A DNA stretch of 44,513 bases from Betaproteobacteria bacterium. Lineage in GTDB: Bacteria > Pseudomonadota > Gammaproteobacteria > Burkholderiales > Burkholderiaceae_A. The position numbers and the translations under genes were made by a program. How positions within the stretch are numbered: the first letter of the stretch is position 1; each line of letters starts with the position of its first letter. A model generated the notes under the pieces. The model had not been told where the DNA came from. It saw only the letters and a list, made by a program, of their open reading frames with translations, and ran no database searches. Positions 26,300 to 36,189 of this stretch are shown here, piece by piece. Location of the stretch: positions 1-44,513 of the forward strand of contig JAOINB010000010.1 in the NCBI GenBank assembly GCA_028139135.1. Direction: 5' to 3'.

Positions 26300-27769
26300 T
26301 TACGGCTTTACCGGTACAAACATTGCCTCAGCGCCGCGTCTCACCAAGAAAACCAGCACTTTCCCTTTTTTTGAGTTGCTGATCGCAGTTCGAAATTGAG
26401 ATACCGAAACAACATTTTTGTTATTAACTGAAGTAATTACATCTCCGGTAAGTAGACCCGCTCCCCTAGAAACTCCTTCTGAGGAAGATATCACAACTCC
26501 TCCGTCAATGCTAAGTTTTTGAGCTATTTCTTGCGGTAATTCAGCCACACTCAAACCAAGCCAACTGAAGGCTGTAGCCTTGGGTTTTTTCTCATAGGGA
26601 GGCTTTGTATTGTTGGTAGCCACTGCTGTCGCCGATAAAAGTTCCTCGACCCTCACTGTGAGGCTCTTTTCTTTTCCCGACCTCCAAATCTTTACAAGCG
26701 CCCTGGTCCCCGGCTTAGTGCTACCTACGGTGCGGGGTAAGTCTGAAACTCTATCAATCTGTTTCCCATCGAAATCAGTTACGATGTCTCCCGGCTTTAT
26801 GCCGGCTTTTGCAGATGGTCCATCGGGATCAACACTCCTAACCAACGCTCCTCTGGATGCTGGAAAGCCCAAAGCGTCTGCAACATCTTTACTAACTTCA
26901 CCAATCATAACACCTATCCTTCCCCTTACAACTCTACCGGATTTTTTCAGCTGCGCAGCTATTAACTCCGCCTCATCGATTGGAATGGCGAAGGAAATGC
27001 CCATAAAACCCCCGGTACGACTATATATTTGTGAATTGATGCCAATGACTTCTCCTTTTAAATTAATCAACGGTCCCCCAGAATTTCCTGGATTTACAGC
27101 GACATCGGTCTGAATAAAAGGTAAATAATCTCCGGTATCCCTTCCCAAAGCGCTCACAATACCTGCTGTAACAGTATTGGCTAAACCGAAAGGCGAACCT
27201 ATAGCGAGCACCCACTCACCGACCTCTAAGTCTCCAGGGTTGCCTAATTCTAAAAAAGGTAACTTTTTCCCCTCAATTTTCAGAAGAGCTACATCCGTTC
27301 TTTGATCTGAGCCAATAATATTAGCATAGAATTCTTTTCGATCAGCCATAGTCACTATGACTTTATCCGCGCCAGCAACCACGTGATGATTTGATAGTAC
27401 AAAACCATCGGGAGAAATAATGAACCCGCTTCCAACTCCTCTGGGTTGTGGACCGCCGGGAGGACCCTGTCTTCTTGGTGGCGTTCTTTGTTGGTTACCT
27501 CCGGGCGGAAAAAACCTTTTAAAAAATTCATACATTGGATCGTTTTCATCCAGCTGAGGCACACCAGGAATATTCGGACCAATGTTGCCCCCATCGCGGG
27601 AGCTTGTTGTGCGAATATTTACAACCGCTGGACTTGACTCTTTAACAAGTTCGGTAAAATCTGGTAACCCCCGAGCGGAGCCTTCATGAGAAAAAAAAAC
27701 GAACCCGTAGAATAAAGTTATTACAAAGATTAGATTCGATTTATTAAAGCTAACACTGAGAATTTTCAT
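26300..27769 (-). CDS. mucD: Periplasmic serine protease, DegP/MucD family
   Basis: Envelope quality-control protease and chaperone. The 489 residues show a signal peptide (1-32), a Q/P/G-rich loop (about 90-112), the trypsin-like triad H129 (NHHVV), D159 (RTDVALL) and S230 (GNSGGPL), and two PDZ domains (about 275-365 and 395-485). ATG start with AGGAG six bases upstream. It follows rseB in the rpoE operon, so sigma-E control and a role in damping the stress response are expected. Confidence 0.96.
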   Translation of the reverse strand: MKILSVSFNKSNLIFVITLFYGFVFFSHEGSARGLPDFTELVKESSPAVVNIRTTSSRDGGNIGPNIPGVPQLDENDPMYEFFKRFFPPGGNQQRTPPRRQGPPGGPQPRGVGSGFIISPDGFVLSNHHVVAGADKVIVTMADRKEFYANIIGSDQRTDVALLKIEGKKLPFLELGNPGDLEVGEWVLAIGSPFGLANTVTAGIVSALGRDTGDYLPFIQTDVAVNPGNSGGPLINLKGEVIGINSQIYSRTGGFMGISFAIPIDEAELIAAQLKKSGRVVRGRIGVMIGEVSKDVADALGFPASRGALVRSVDPDGPSAKAGIKPGDIVTDFDGKQIDRVSDLPRTVGSTKPGTRALVKIWRSGKEKSLTVRVEELLSATAVATNNTKPPYEKKPKATAFSWLGLSVAELPQEIAQKLSIDGGVVISSSEGVSRGAGLLTGDVITSVNNKNVVSVSQFRTAISNSKKGKVLVFLVRRGAEAMFVPVKP

Positions 27770-27792
27770 AACAAACTCCTAAATCTATCTAT

Positions 27793-28851
27793 CTATCGAG
27801 CAACAGAGTTATTAAAAAAAACCTGAACAGTTTCCTTCGGAACACACCCATAACTAATTACTGATCTATTAGAAACAATTCCGCTTTTGAATGATGAACA
27901 ACCTTTCGTCCAATTGCCCACCCTGAAATAAACATTAGATTCGCGCTCGTAAAATGCAACTAGAGAAACGTGCGCTACGCCGTCTGAGAACAAACAATGA
28001 TTTTGGTTGTACTCCGGGTCCGAAGACATCTTTCCAGACCGGTGGAACTTAGAATCAAAGCAATTCACAAGCCTAAATCCTTCTACCGGCTCATCATAGA
28101 ACACACTCTCTTTCTCGTTTTTATAACGCGACACGAAAAACTTTCGCCATGTTTTACCGCTTGCTATTGTACTGTCCATATCGATCTCCGACATACCAAT
28201 GTTTAAGCTTGTAAATGACTCCCTTTTAATGACTGCCCCATCACTATCAATATACTCTACTGCAATAGGCAAAGCCGAATCAATATCAATCCATAACCGC
28301 AATTTCCACCTCAATCTGTCTTTTGGAACAATCTCATAAGCCTGGGTTTGCTTTTTTAAAATCAAAGAATCTAAATCGATTTTTCGGAAGAAATCGTAAT
28401 AATTAACTATATGTGATGGGTCACCAGAGAAAATATTTGGGAAGCCTACCCTGCTAACCTTGCTAATCATAACCACTTTTTTAGCGGGAAAATACTGCTC
28501 CAATGTGTTGTTGGAATAAATTTCAACTACGTGTCTCTTCGACATTGAGACAATTTTTCGCTTAATTTCAGCACCAACTTTACCTTGCGAAATGTTACTC
28601 ATTCTTCTAGCAGCTCCCGAGGTTTCGAACAACGCAGTCCCCGTAAATGTCAGCTTAGACCCAGCAACTTGTATCCTCTCTATTAATCGAAGAACTTCAG
28701 ACTTCGACAGCAATTCTTTCTCCTCGGCCAAAACACCAGAAATACCGAAAAATAAAGCAAAAACAACTGAGAATATAGTAAAGCTGCTAGGCAAACGTAC
28801 GACTTGAAGCACTTTTACTAAATACGACGGTATAAAAAACAAGATCCGCAT
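27793..28851 (-). CDS. rseB: Sigma-E regulator RseB/MucB
   Basis: Periplasmic protein that protects the anti-sigma factor RseA from proteolysis and senses envelope damage. The 352 residues include an N-terminal hydrophobic signal (about 22-42), the lipid-binding-like N domain (SKLTFTGTALFETSG, HVVEIYSNNTLEQYFPAKK) and a C-terminal domain that contacts RseA. It is somewhat longer than typical relatives. It lies between rseA and mucD, three bases after rseA, in the canonical order. Confidence 0.9.
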   Translation of the reverse strand: MRILFFIPSYLVKVLQVVRLPSSFTIFSVVFALFFGISGVLAEEKELLSKSEVLRLIERIQVAGSKLTFTGTALFETSGAARRMSNISQGKVGAEIKRKIVSMSKRHVVEIYSNNTLEQYFPAKKVVMISKVSRVGFPNIFSGDPSHIVNYYDFFRKIDLDSLILKKQTQAYEIVPKDRLRWKLRLWIDIDSALPIAVEYIDSDGAVIKRESFTSLNIGMSEIDMDSTIASGKTWRKFFVSRYKNEKESVFYDEPVEGFRLVNCFDSKFHRSGKMSSDPEYNQNHCLFSDGVAHVSLVAFYERESNVYFRVGNWTKGCSSFKSGIVSNRSVISYGCVPKETVQVFFNNSVAR

Positions 28852-28854
28852 AGT

Positions 28855-29376
28855 CTAACAAAGGTCAGAGGATCCGGAAAGCCTCTCATGGTGCATAATT
28901 AACTCATCAATGAAAATCTCTGAAATATCGCAATCCGACTCTATTTGATCAGCAGGATTTAAAATTGCAACAGATTTCACGCCGCTTTCCACATAAAAAT
29001 TCTCAACGTTTTCACCTTTGAAACTGTTCATTATGTTGTTGGAGGAAAACCCTAGAGCGAACACTATAGCGACACTGGCAAATTGATAACCCCCTGTTTT
29101 TGGAATATGCCAAAGACTTCGCAAATAGCCAAAGAGAGAATTGCCCAACAAATTTGTCCAAAATCCTTTGTTATCTGGCTCGTGTGCAGTATCTTCTAAG
29201 CTACGTCTTACGCCAGCTGAGATATCTCTAGATAAATGGTTGGGACCATCTCGTAATGAGTCTCCGATTAAAGAATAGATCTCCCAATTTTCCCTGTTTA
29301 TATCGCTTGGGATATCTCCACCTAATTCACCATCGAACAACCGCGATAGTCTTTCGTTATCATTTTCCTTACTCAT
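28855..29376 (-). CDS. rseA: Anti-sigma-E factor RseA/MucA
   Basis: Inner-membrane anti-sigma factor. The 173 residues consist of a cytoplasmic sigma-binding domain (LSRLFDGELG, WEIYSLIGDSLR, about 8-75), one membrane span (YQFASVAIVFALGF, about 97-113) and a short periplasmic part that RseB should bind. It directly follows rpoE. Sequence conservation is low outside the N-terminal domain, but domain order and position make the call safe. Confidence 0.9.
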   Translation of the reverse strand: MSKENDNERLSRLFDGELGGDIPSDINRENWEIYSLIGDSLRDGPNHLSRDISAGVRRSLEDTAHEPDNKGFWTNLLGNSLFGYLRSLWHIPKTGGYQFASVAIVFALGFSSNNIMNSFKGENVENFYVESGVKSVAILNPADQIESDCDISEIFIDELIMHHERLSGSSDLC

Positions 29377-29410
29377 TATCGTTCTTTCAAAATATGATCA
29401 TATTAAATTT

Positions 29411-30010
29411 TTACCACCTCTTATTACCCTGAGTGTTTATGAGTGGTCGAAGTTCCTGAGCAATTGCTTCTCTAGCCCTAAAAATTCTGGACCTTACCGT
29501 TCCTATGGGACAATTCATTACTTCCGCTATCTCTTCATAGCTTAAACCGTCCATTTCCCGCAAAATAACGGCTGTACTAAGCTCTTCAGGGAGTTTGCTG
29601 ACAGCATTATTTACGGCTTCAGCAATTTGCAACCCAGCCAAATTGCCCTCAGGACTTTCATTGGAGACAGCGTCCATTACATCATATGATTCCGAATCCT
29701 CATTTTTAGCCAATTCAGTCAGAGTAATTGGCCTTTTCCCTTTAGAGAACAGGTGATTTTTAGCGGTATTTACAGCAATCCTATACAACCATGTATAAAA
29801 AGCACTATCACCTCTAAACTGTTGTATCGCTCTGTAAGCCTTGATAAAGGTTTCTTGTGCAACATCTTCAACCTCGGAGTTATTTTTAATTAGTCTTGAA
29901 ATCAGCCGGAAAACTCGCCTTTGATATTTGAGCACAAGCATGTCAAAAGCACGTAAATCCCCTTGTTTAGCCCTTTCGACTAACTCTTTGTCGGACTCGG
30001 TATCCGTCAC
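29411..30010 (-). CDS. rpoE: Extracytoplasmic sigma factor sigma-E (AlgU/RpoE)
   Basis: ECF sigma factor for envelope stress genes. The 199 residues contain region 2 (FDMLVLKYQRRVFRLISRL through DVAQETFIKAYRAIQQFRGDSAFYTWLYRIAVN) and region 4 (LPEELSTAVILREMDGLSYEEIAEVMNCPIGTVRSRIFRARE in pieces). The GTG start overlaps the fabF stop as GTGA, so sigma-E translation is coupled to a fatty-acid enzyme. It is followed by rseA-rseB-mucD. Confidence 0.97.
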   Translation of the reverse strand: MTDTESDKELVERAKQGDLRAFDMLVLKYQRRVFRLISRLIKNNSEVEDVAQETFIKAYRAIQQFRGDSAFYTWLYRIAVNTAKNHLFSKGKRPITLTELAKNEDSESYDVMDAVSNESPEGNLAGLQIAEAVNNAVSKLPEELSTAVILREMDGLSYEEIAEVMNCPIGTVRSRIFRAREAIAQELRPLINTQGNKRW

Positions 30011-31245
30011 AAATTAACACCGATTTTTTTAAAAATCAATGAACCATTAGTTCCTCCAAACCCAAAATTATTTTTGAGAGCGAAATTGATTTTTTTGTCC
30101 CTAGCGTCATTAGCGCAATAATCCAGGTTACATTCCTCGTCGGGAAACTCTAAATTAATAGTTGGTGGAACGACGTCATTAAAAACACTTAGGACCGTAA
30201 ATACTGATTCCAAACCTCCTGCACCACCTAACAAATGACCGGTCATTGACTTTGTCGAACTTATCAATAAGTCGCTTATACTTGTCATAAAAGTTTGACT
30301 TATGGCGACTGTCTCATTTTTGTCTCCAACTTGTGTTGAGGTCCCGTGTGCGTTTATATAACCAATATCCGAAGAATTAATTTTTGCATCAGTCAGTGCA
30401 GCTTCCATACATCTTGTAGCGCCCTCGCTATCTGGGGCAGTCATGTGAAATGCATCACCACTCATTCCAAACCCAATAATCTCTGCATAAACTCTAGCAT
30501 TTCTTTTGACAGCACTTTCATACGATTCTAGAAATAGAACTCCTGCGCCCTCACCTAATACAAACCCATCTCTAAGCTTGTCGAATGGTCTTGAGGCAAC
30601 CTCAGGTTCACATTCCCGGGTTGAAAGAGCTCTGGCCGCCGCAAACCCTCCAATTCCAAGAGGAGAAACAGTGGATTCAGAGCCGCCTGCTAACATAGCA
30701 TCAGCATCCCCGGTCTGTATAAGACGATAAGCGAGACCTATAGCGTGCAGACCTGATGTGCACGCTGTTACGGTTGCAAGATTCGGTCCTTTCAATCCAT
30801 ATTTAATACTCAAATGTCCAGAAATCATATTTATAATTGATCCCGGAACAAAAAATGGGGAAATTCTCTTCGGTCCCTTTTCAGAAAGCGTCTCATACGT
30901 TTTTTCTATGAGTGGCAAGCCGCCAATACCAGACCCAATCATTGCTCCCACTCTGAACTGAGTTTTTTCACAGATTTCAAACCCCGAATCCTTAAAAGCC
31001 TCCGCCCCAGCCGCAAGTCCAAAGTGAATAAAAGTATCCATATTTCGGCTTTCCTTGGGGGAAAAAAGACTACCTAAATCGAAGTCGGAAACCTCTCCGG
31101 CAATATTTACAGGATAACTGCCCGCGTCGAATTTTGTTATCCGCCTTATGCCCGATTTACCTGAAACCGCAGCCTGCCATGCACTCTTCACATTGTTTCC
31201 AATGGGAGAAACTACACCAAGACCAGTAACAACAACCCGCCTCAT
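30007..31245 (-). CDS. fabF: 3-oxoacyl-[ACP] synthase II
   Basis: Condensing enzyme of fatty-acid elongation. About 412 residues from the ATG at 31245 (a TTG nine bases further upstream is less likely). It shows the nucleophilic cysteine in TVTACTSGLHAIG and the two histidine motifs INAHGTSTQVGD and KSMTGHLLGGAGG. It lies downstream of acpP and overlaps rpoE by four bases. Confidence 0.98.
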   Translation of the reverse strand: MRRVVVTGLGVVSPIGNNVKSAWQAAVSGKSGIRRITKFDAGSYPVNIAGEVSDFDLGSLFSPKESRNMDTFIHFGLAAGAEAFKDSGFEICEKTQFRVGAMIGSGIGGLPLIEKTYETLSEKGPKRISPFFVPGSIINMISGHLSIKYGLKGPNLATVTACTSGLHAIGLAYRLIQTGDADAMLAGGSESTVSPLGIGGFAAARALSTRECEPEVASRPFDKLRDGFVLGEGAGVLFLESYESAVKRNARVYAEIIGFGMSGDAFHMTAPDSEGATRCMEAALTDAKINSSDIGYINAHGTSTQVGDKNETVAISQTFMTSISDLLISSTKSMTGHLLGGAGGLESVFTVLSVFNDVVPPTINLEFPDEECNLDYCANDARDKKINFALKNNFGFGGTNGSLIFKKIGVNL

Positions 31246-31286
31246 ACTAACCAACCATGCACAAGATGAACAGAATACAACCCACC

Positions 31287-31523
31287 TTACTTACTGTTAG
31301 TTTCAATGTACACTATCGCTTCTTTAACAGTTGTAATCTTTTCAGCCTCTTCGTCTGGGATTTCACACTCAAACGCATCTTCCAGTGCCATCACTAATTC
31401 AACGGTGTCCAAGGAATCTGCTCCGAGATCATCCACGAACTTCGATTCATTCTTTATGTCTTCCAACTTGATACCTAACTGCTCAGAGACAATGTTTTTA
31501 ACGCGCTTTTCAATATCTTCCAT
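31287..31523 (-). CDS. acpP: Acyl carrier protein
   Basis: A 78-residue acidic protein with the phosphopantetheine site serine S37 in GADSLDTVE and the helices typical of ACP. Strong ribosome site (AAGGAG six bases before ATG), fitting its high expression. Lies between fabG and fabF. Confidence 0.99.
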   Translation of the reverse strand: MEDIEKRVKNIVSEQLGIKLEDIKNESKFVDDLGADSLDTVELVMALEDAFECEIPDEEAEKITTVKEAIVYIETNSK

Positions 31524-31560
31524 AATACTCCTTAAAAAAAAATTTAATAGTTATATTGTA

Positions 31561-32298
31561 TCAGGACATTAGCATTCCACCATTCACATTAAGAACAGTT
31601 CCTGTAATATACGATGCTTTCTCAGACGACAGAAAGAAAACTGCCTCGGCAACATCCTGAGGAGAACCAAATCTATTCATAGGAATAGACTTAGCTAGTT
31701 TTTCTTTTAACTCACTAGGAAGGTCATCTGTCATCTCAGTGCTAATAAATCCAGGGGCAACACAATTAACAGTAATGCCTCGGTGCGAAACCTCTCTCGC
31801 GATTGATTTACACATGGCTTCAATTCCAGCTTTTGAGGCGCAGTAATTAACCTGCCCAGCATTACCTATGGCAGCCACGACCGAGCTCAAAAAGATAATT
31901 TTCCCTTTTTTCGCCTTAATCATATGTCGAATAAAAGCCTTAGTAATTCGAAACGTTCCTTTCAAATTTATGTTGATCACATTATCCCATTGGGATTCAC
32001 GCATTCTGAGAAATAATGCGTCGTCGGTAACACCCGCGTTATTTATCAATATTGAAGGCGTTCCATAATTTGAAAGGAAATTTTCAACAAAATCATCTAT
32101 CACCTCATCTAACATATTAAACACCAAGCCAGAGCCTATTCCTCTATATTTCTCTAAAACGTGATCGATTTTCCTTTTTCCAGAACTATTTGTAGCTGTG
32201 CCGTAAACAGCATACCCGCCAGCCTTGGCATATGTCTCAACAATGGATTTTCCAATTCCCCTAGAGCCTCCTGTAACTAATACAACTTCTTCACTCAC
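31561..32298 (-). CDS. fabG: 3-oxoacyl-[ACP] reductase
   Basis: NADPH-dependent short-chain dehydrogenase of fatty-acid synthesis. The 245 residues show the cofactor motif TGGSRGIG (9-16), NNAGVT, the catalytic serine in FLSSVVA and the YCASK pair near 152-156. The GTG start overlaps the fabD stop (GTGA). Standard fabD-fabG-acpP order. Confidence 0.97.
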   Translation of the reverse strand: MSEEVVLVTGGSRGIGKSIVETYAKAGGYAVYGTATNSSGKRKIDHVLEKYRGIGSGLVFNMLDEVIDDFVENFLSNYGTPSILINNAGVTDDALFLRMRESQWDNVININLKGTFRITKAFIRHMIKAKKGKIIFLSSVVAAIGNAGQVNYCASKAGIEAMCKSIAREVSHRGITVNCVAPGFISTEMTDDLPSELKEKLAKSIPMNRFGSPQDVAEAVFFLSSEKASYITGTVLNVNGGMLMS

Positions 32299-33293
32299 TT
32301 TGCCTCCATTTCTGTTACTTTCTCCAAGTACTCCACAGTTTCAGAAAATGAATTATAATCTCGCAAACTCAAAACTTTTACCCTCCTATTTATTTGCCTA
32401 ATAATGCCACTCAACACTTTACCAGGCCCGCATTCTACAAAAACACTTACTCCCATTCGCAACATTTTATCTATTGATGCCTTCCATCGAACAACAGAAT
32501 AAGCTTGTTTGGGTAATACACTTCTAATTTCTTCAACAGTCCCGTAAACCTCTGCATGATAGTTTCCCAAAGTAGATATCTTAGGTTTTTGGATATTAAT
32601 TAACTCAAGTTTTCTGGCTAACAAGCCTTCAATTGGCCTCAAGATCGAGGAGTGAAACGGAGCTGAAACTGGAAGCTCAACAATACGAACGTTTTCCCCT
32701 GTTTTGTTGAGCTTCTCAATCGCCGTCTCTAAAGCTCCCTTAGCCCCTGACAAAACTATCTGCTTGTCTGAATTGATATTGGCAACTTCAACAATTTTTG
32801 GAAACTCCTTTTCTGACTCATTCAAAAAAAACTTATCGTTAACTTCCTTACAGATACTCTCTATCAACTCTAACTTTAACCCAATTACTGCTGCCATACC
32901 GCAATCACCAGGAGAAGTTATCGATTGCATGATATCCGCTCTGTATCGAACTAATTCAACCGCTTCAGGCAATGTAAAGGCATCAGCAGCCATAAGGGCT
33001 GAGTACTCCCCAAGACTGTGCCCCGCAAAATAACCGGGTACAAAACTCGGGCACTTCGACAAAAATAATTTCCATATAGCTAAAGAGCAAGTAAGCATTG
33101 CTGGTTGCGTATTTATTGTCAAATTTAATTTTTCTTCGGGACCATGATCAATCAGTTTAAAGAGGTTTTCATTCAGTGTATCGCTACTTTCTTCAATTAC
33201 TTCGTTCACGACTGGTAATTTTCGAAAGCTATCCATCATACCTATCGACTGCGAACCCTGACCAGGAAACACAAATGCGATTTGGCCCTTCAT
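32295..33293 (-). CDS. fabD: Malonyl-CoA-[ACP] transacylase
   Basis: Loads malonate onto ACP. About 332 residues from the ATG at 33293, which overlaps the fabH stop as ATGA; the frame runs on to 33317 inside fabH. Visible: N-terminal FVFPGQGSQ, nucleophile GHSLGE, and SAPFHSS with the catalytic histidine. Confidence 0.97.
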   Translation of the reverse strand: MKGQIAFVFPGQGSQSIGMMDSFRKLPVVNEVIEESSDTLNENLFKLIDHGPEEKLNLTINTQPAMLTCSLAIWKLFLSKCPSFVPGYFAGHSLGEYSALMAADAFTLPEAVELVRYRADIMQSITSPGDCGMAAVIGLKLELIESICKEVNDKFFLNESEKEFPKIVEVANINSDKQIVLSGAKGALETAIEKLNKTGENVRIVELPVSAPFHSSILRPIEGLLARKLELINIQKPKISTLGNYHAEVYGTVEEIRSVLPKQAYSVVRWKASIDKMLRMGVSVFVECGPGKVLSGIIRQINRRVKVLSLRDYNSFSETVEYLEKVTEMEAK

Positions 33294-34273
33294 AGATCCA
33301 TTAATATTGAACCCCACGTCAAACCTCCTCCAACTCCCTGTAGTAACAATCTATCGCCAAAATGTATCTCACCATTGGAAATACCCTCATTTAAGGCTAA
33401 CGGAATGGATGCTGCTGAAGTATTCGCATGTTTATGAACACACTTTATAACTTTTGAATCGGGTACCTTAAGCTTTTCAGCAACCTTATTTATGATACGT
33501 ATGTTCGCCTGGTGCGGTATGAACCAATCAATCGAACCTACTTCCACGTCACATGCATCTAATAGCTTCAAGCCACTTTCGGACAGGGATTCCACTGCCT
33601 TTCTAAAAACTTCTTGGCCCTGCATTTCAGCATACCCAGTTCCCTCGAGAACCCCATTATTTGGGGTTCCGGTCGCCCGAAGAATATCGCAAAACTTCCC
33701 AGAGGAAGAAATATCACCAGCAATGATGCCAGGTGCAGTACTCTTCCCAAGTATAACAGCTCCTGCCCCGTCGCCGAAAAGTACGCATGTACTTCGATCT
33801 CTCCAATTCAAAATTGTACTCAAACGTTCCGCCCCTATAACCAACGCATTATTTTTAGTTCCGGATTTCAAAAATAAGTCAGCTATGGTCAGAGCGTAAA
33901 CAAATCCACTACAGACTGCTTGGATGTCAAAGGACGTGCACCTGTCAAGCCCTAGATCTTTTTCAATATGACATGCTACAGATGGAAAAATTAAATCCGG
34001 GGTGGTGGTGGCGACGATTAATAAATCTATAGAGGTTACATCGATACCAGCAGCTTCAATTGCTTGCCTGGCAGCCATACAACCCATATCTCGCGTGGAC
34101 ATTGTCCCACAAAAATGTCTACTGGTTATCCCAGTTCTCTCTTTTATCCATTCATCCGAAGTTTCAACATCGAGTTCCTTAAGCCTGTTAACCAAATCCT
34201 GATTAGTGACAGGTTTCCCTGGAAGATACCCCCCCGTCCCTAAGACACGAGAGAAAGATTTTTTTTCCTGCAA
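33290..34273 (-). CDS. fabH: 3-oxoacyl-[ACP] synthase III
   Basis: Starts fatty-acid chains by condensing acetyl-CoA with malonyl-ACP. The 327 residues carry C121 (QAVCSGFVYAL), the histidine in WFIPHQANIRI and the asparagine in KHANTSAASIP. The start is TTG, supported by GGAG seven bases upstream. The 5' end overlaps the plsX 3' end by 34 bases, an unusually long overlap. Confidence 0.97.
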   Translation of the reverse strand: MQEKKSFSRVLGTGGYLPGKPVTNQDLVNRLKELDVETSDEWIKERTGITSRHFCGTMSTRDMGCMAARQAIEAAGIDVTSIDLLIVATTTPDLIFPSVACHIEKDLGLDRCTSFDIQAVCSGFVYALTIADLFLKSGTKNNALVIGAERLSTILNWRDRSTCVLFGDGAGAVILGKSTAPGIIAGDISSSGKFCDILRATGTPNNGVLEGTGYAEMQGQEVFRKAVESLSESGLKLLDACDVEVGSIDWFIPHQANIRIINKVAEKLKVPDSKVIKCVHKHANTSAASIPLALNEGISNGEIHFGDRLLLQGVGGGLTWGSILMDL

Positions 34274-35319
34274 GACTGCTCTCCAATAATGGCTACCCTA
34301 ATTTTACCATTTAAATCATTTTCAACAGCATGCGCAGCTCGTTTTAGAGCGTATGTAAATGCTAATTCGTCCGCTGAGCCATGACTTTTAAAAACGACCC
34401 CATCCAGTCCAACGAGCGCCGCCCCATTATATGTTCTGTGATCAAGAATTTTTGAAATACGTTTAAAAATAGGCAAACTAACTATTGATGCGATCTTACC
34501 ATAAAGACTTCTGCTGAATTCTACTTTTAGGTGATGTCTTACTAGTTGGGCTAGCCCTTCAGAGGACTTCAATGCAACATTACCCGTTAAACCATCACAT
34601 ACAACCACATCCACCTTACCGTAAAATATATCATTTCCTTCGACGTTTCCGATAAAATTTATTGAACTGTCTGTTAGCAACTTTCCAGCTTCCCGCAACA
34701 CGCCGTCGCCTTTGCTTGCCTCTGTTCCAACATTAAGTAACCCGACGGATGGACTCGTTATATTTTCCACTGCTACCGAAAAAGCCGTACCCATAATCGC
34801 AAATTGCACCAATTGGTCAGCATCGCAGGAAATATTGGCGCCGAGGTCTAACACAGTTGTTCCCGCCCCGCTAACATTTGGCAGTGAAGAAGCTATTGCT
34901 GGTCGAGATATGCCAGATATAGTTTTTACTATGCGCCTTGAAAGCGCCATCAGCGCTCCTGTATTCCCAGCACTAACTGCCCCGTCCGAATCACCATGTT
35001 TCACTTCATTTAAACAAATCCAAAGGGAAGAATCCTTCCCATGTTTCAATGCATTTGCTGGAGCCTGATCCATTTTTATTTCCAGATCAGTATGTCTAAT
35101 CGTTAACCGACCACCTCTAGAACTACATACTTCATCAACGAAACTAGTACCGATTTTTCGTCGTCGTTTATAAATATCAATTTCCCTCTGGATCATAGTA
35201 CGGTCCCCAACCAGGAGTATAGACGCGTCAGGTGAACTGGCCAGGAAATCGACACACGCGGGTACGGTTACCCCAGGGCCGTAATCGCCCCCCATTGCAT
35301 CCACTGCTAATTTGTACAT
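34240..35319 (-). CDS. plsX: Phosphate acyltransferase PlsX
   Basis: Makes acyl-phosphate from acyl-ACP for phospholipid synthesis. The 359 residues show the N-terminal AVDAMGGDYGP, SAGNTGALMALS and FIGNVEGNDIFYGKVDVVVCDGLTGN (in pieces) of the family. Placed between rpmF and fabH as in most Proteobacteria. Confidence 0.97.
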   Translation of the reverse strand: MYKLAVDAMGGDYGPGVTVPACVDFLASSPDASILLVGDRTMIQREIDIYKRRRKIGTSFVDEVCSSRGGRLTIRHTDLEIKMDQAPANALKHGKDSSLWICLNEVKHGDSDGAVSAGNTGALMALSRRIVKTISGISRPAIASSLPNVSGAGTTVLDLGANISCDADQLVQFAIMGTAFSVAVENITSPSVGLLNVGTEASKGDGVLREAGKLLTDSSINFIGNVEGNDIFYGKVDVVVCDGLTGNVALKSSEGLAQLVRHHLKVEFSRSLYGKIASIVSLPIFKRISKILDHRTYNGAALVGLDGVVFKSHGSADELAFTYALKRAAHAVENDLNGKIRVAIIGEQSCRKKNLSLVS

Positions 35320-35358
35320 CTTTTAACTCCAAGCTAGAAGAAATTTATCTAAGTAGAT

Positions 35359-35565
35359 CTACGTTTCTTCAACTTCTTCCTGTTCGCCACGTACTTTCTT
35401 CTCGACTACCTGACTCCCCTTATAAAACCCGGATGGACTTATATGATGTCTTAAATGAACTTCTCCTGTAGTCGGCTCTATGGCTACCGGGGGTTTTTTT
35501 AAAGCCCCGTGAGACCTGTGCATACCACGTTTGGAAGGAGATTTTTTGTTCTGTTGAACAGCCAT
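35359..35565 (-). CDS. rpmF: 50S ribosomal protein L32
   Basis: A 68-residue basic protein beginning [19 protein letters not shown], then [14 protein letters not shown] as in L32. No cysteines, so the zinc-free form. Strong ribosome site (GAGGAG seven bases before ATG). The acidic C-terminal tail is slightly longer than usual. Confidence 0.98.
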   Translation of the reverse strand: MAVQQNKKSPSKRGMHRSHGALKKPPVAIEPTTGEVHLRHHISPSGFYKGSQVVEKKVRGEQEEVEET

Positions 35566-35609
35566 GATGAGGCTCCTCGAAAAAAAAATAGAATTGTACC
35601 ATACATTAT

Positions 35610-36068
35610 TTACTTATTCATTAGTACACCCAATACTTCGAAAGGTCGATACGCACAAGCCTTTTCGTTATTTTTTTTATACAAAAATTTTTTCCCCTTT
35701 TGGTCAGTAGAACGACACATGTGATTATCCGCTATGCTGTAATTACCAAGAATTAATTCATCTTCCAATAAATCAAGAAACGAACAATCCTTTTCAGCCG
35801 AAATTATCTCAATATTTGTGTTGAAAAAATCATAGTGTTTTCTTACTTCGTTTTCTGAACTCAGAATTTTAAATCTGCTTTGTACAGAGAACTCCGTGAC
35901 GAATTTTTCGTTACAATGTCGGCATTGAATCTTAATATTTCCGCTACCTGTAAAGTCAAGCGTATAATCAGAATAATTCACTAGCCATTCAGATTGACCG
36001 GAAATAGCCGCTAGTTCATCACCAAATCTCCTGAACTGACTTGGCGAAAGGCTTACGGAGCAATCCAT
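35610..36068 (-). CDS. YceD/DUF177 family protein
   Basis: A 152-residue protein directly upstream of rpmF, the conserved yceD-rpmF arrangement. It shows the CRHC pair near the middle and the DLLEDELIL motif of the family. In E. coli yceD is linked to 23S rRNA accumulation; the mechanism here is unknown. It is the first gene of the minus-strand rpmF-plsX-fab operon. Confidence 0.88.
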   Translation of the reverse strand: MDCSVSLSPSQFRRFGDELAAISGQSEWLVNYSDYTLDFTGSGNIKIQCRHCNEKFVTEFSVQSRFKILSSENEVRKHYDFFNTNIEIISAEKDCSFLDLLEDELILGNYSIADNHMCRSTDQKGKKFLYKKNNEKACAYRPFEVLGVLMNK

Positions 36069-36189
36069 AGCTTTAACCTTGTAGAACAGATCTCCTACTG
36101 AAGTTTTTGCATTAAAAACAATAATTAAACCAGCCTTTTTTTTGTTAATTCATCTACTATCTAGTTTAACACTTTTTTTTTTAAATTTA

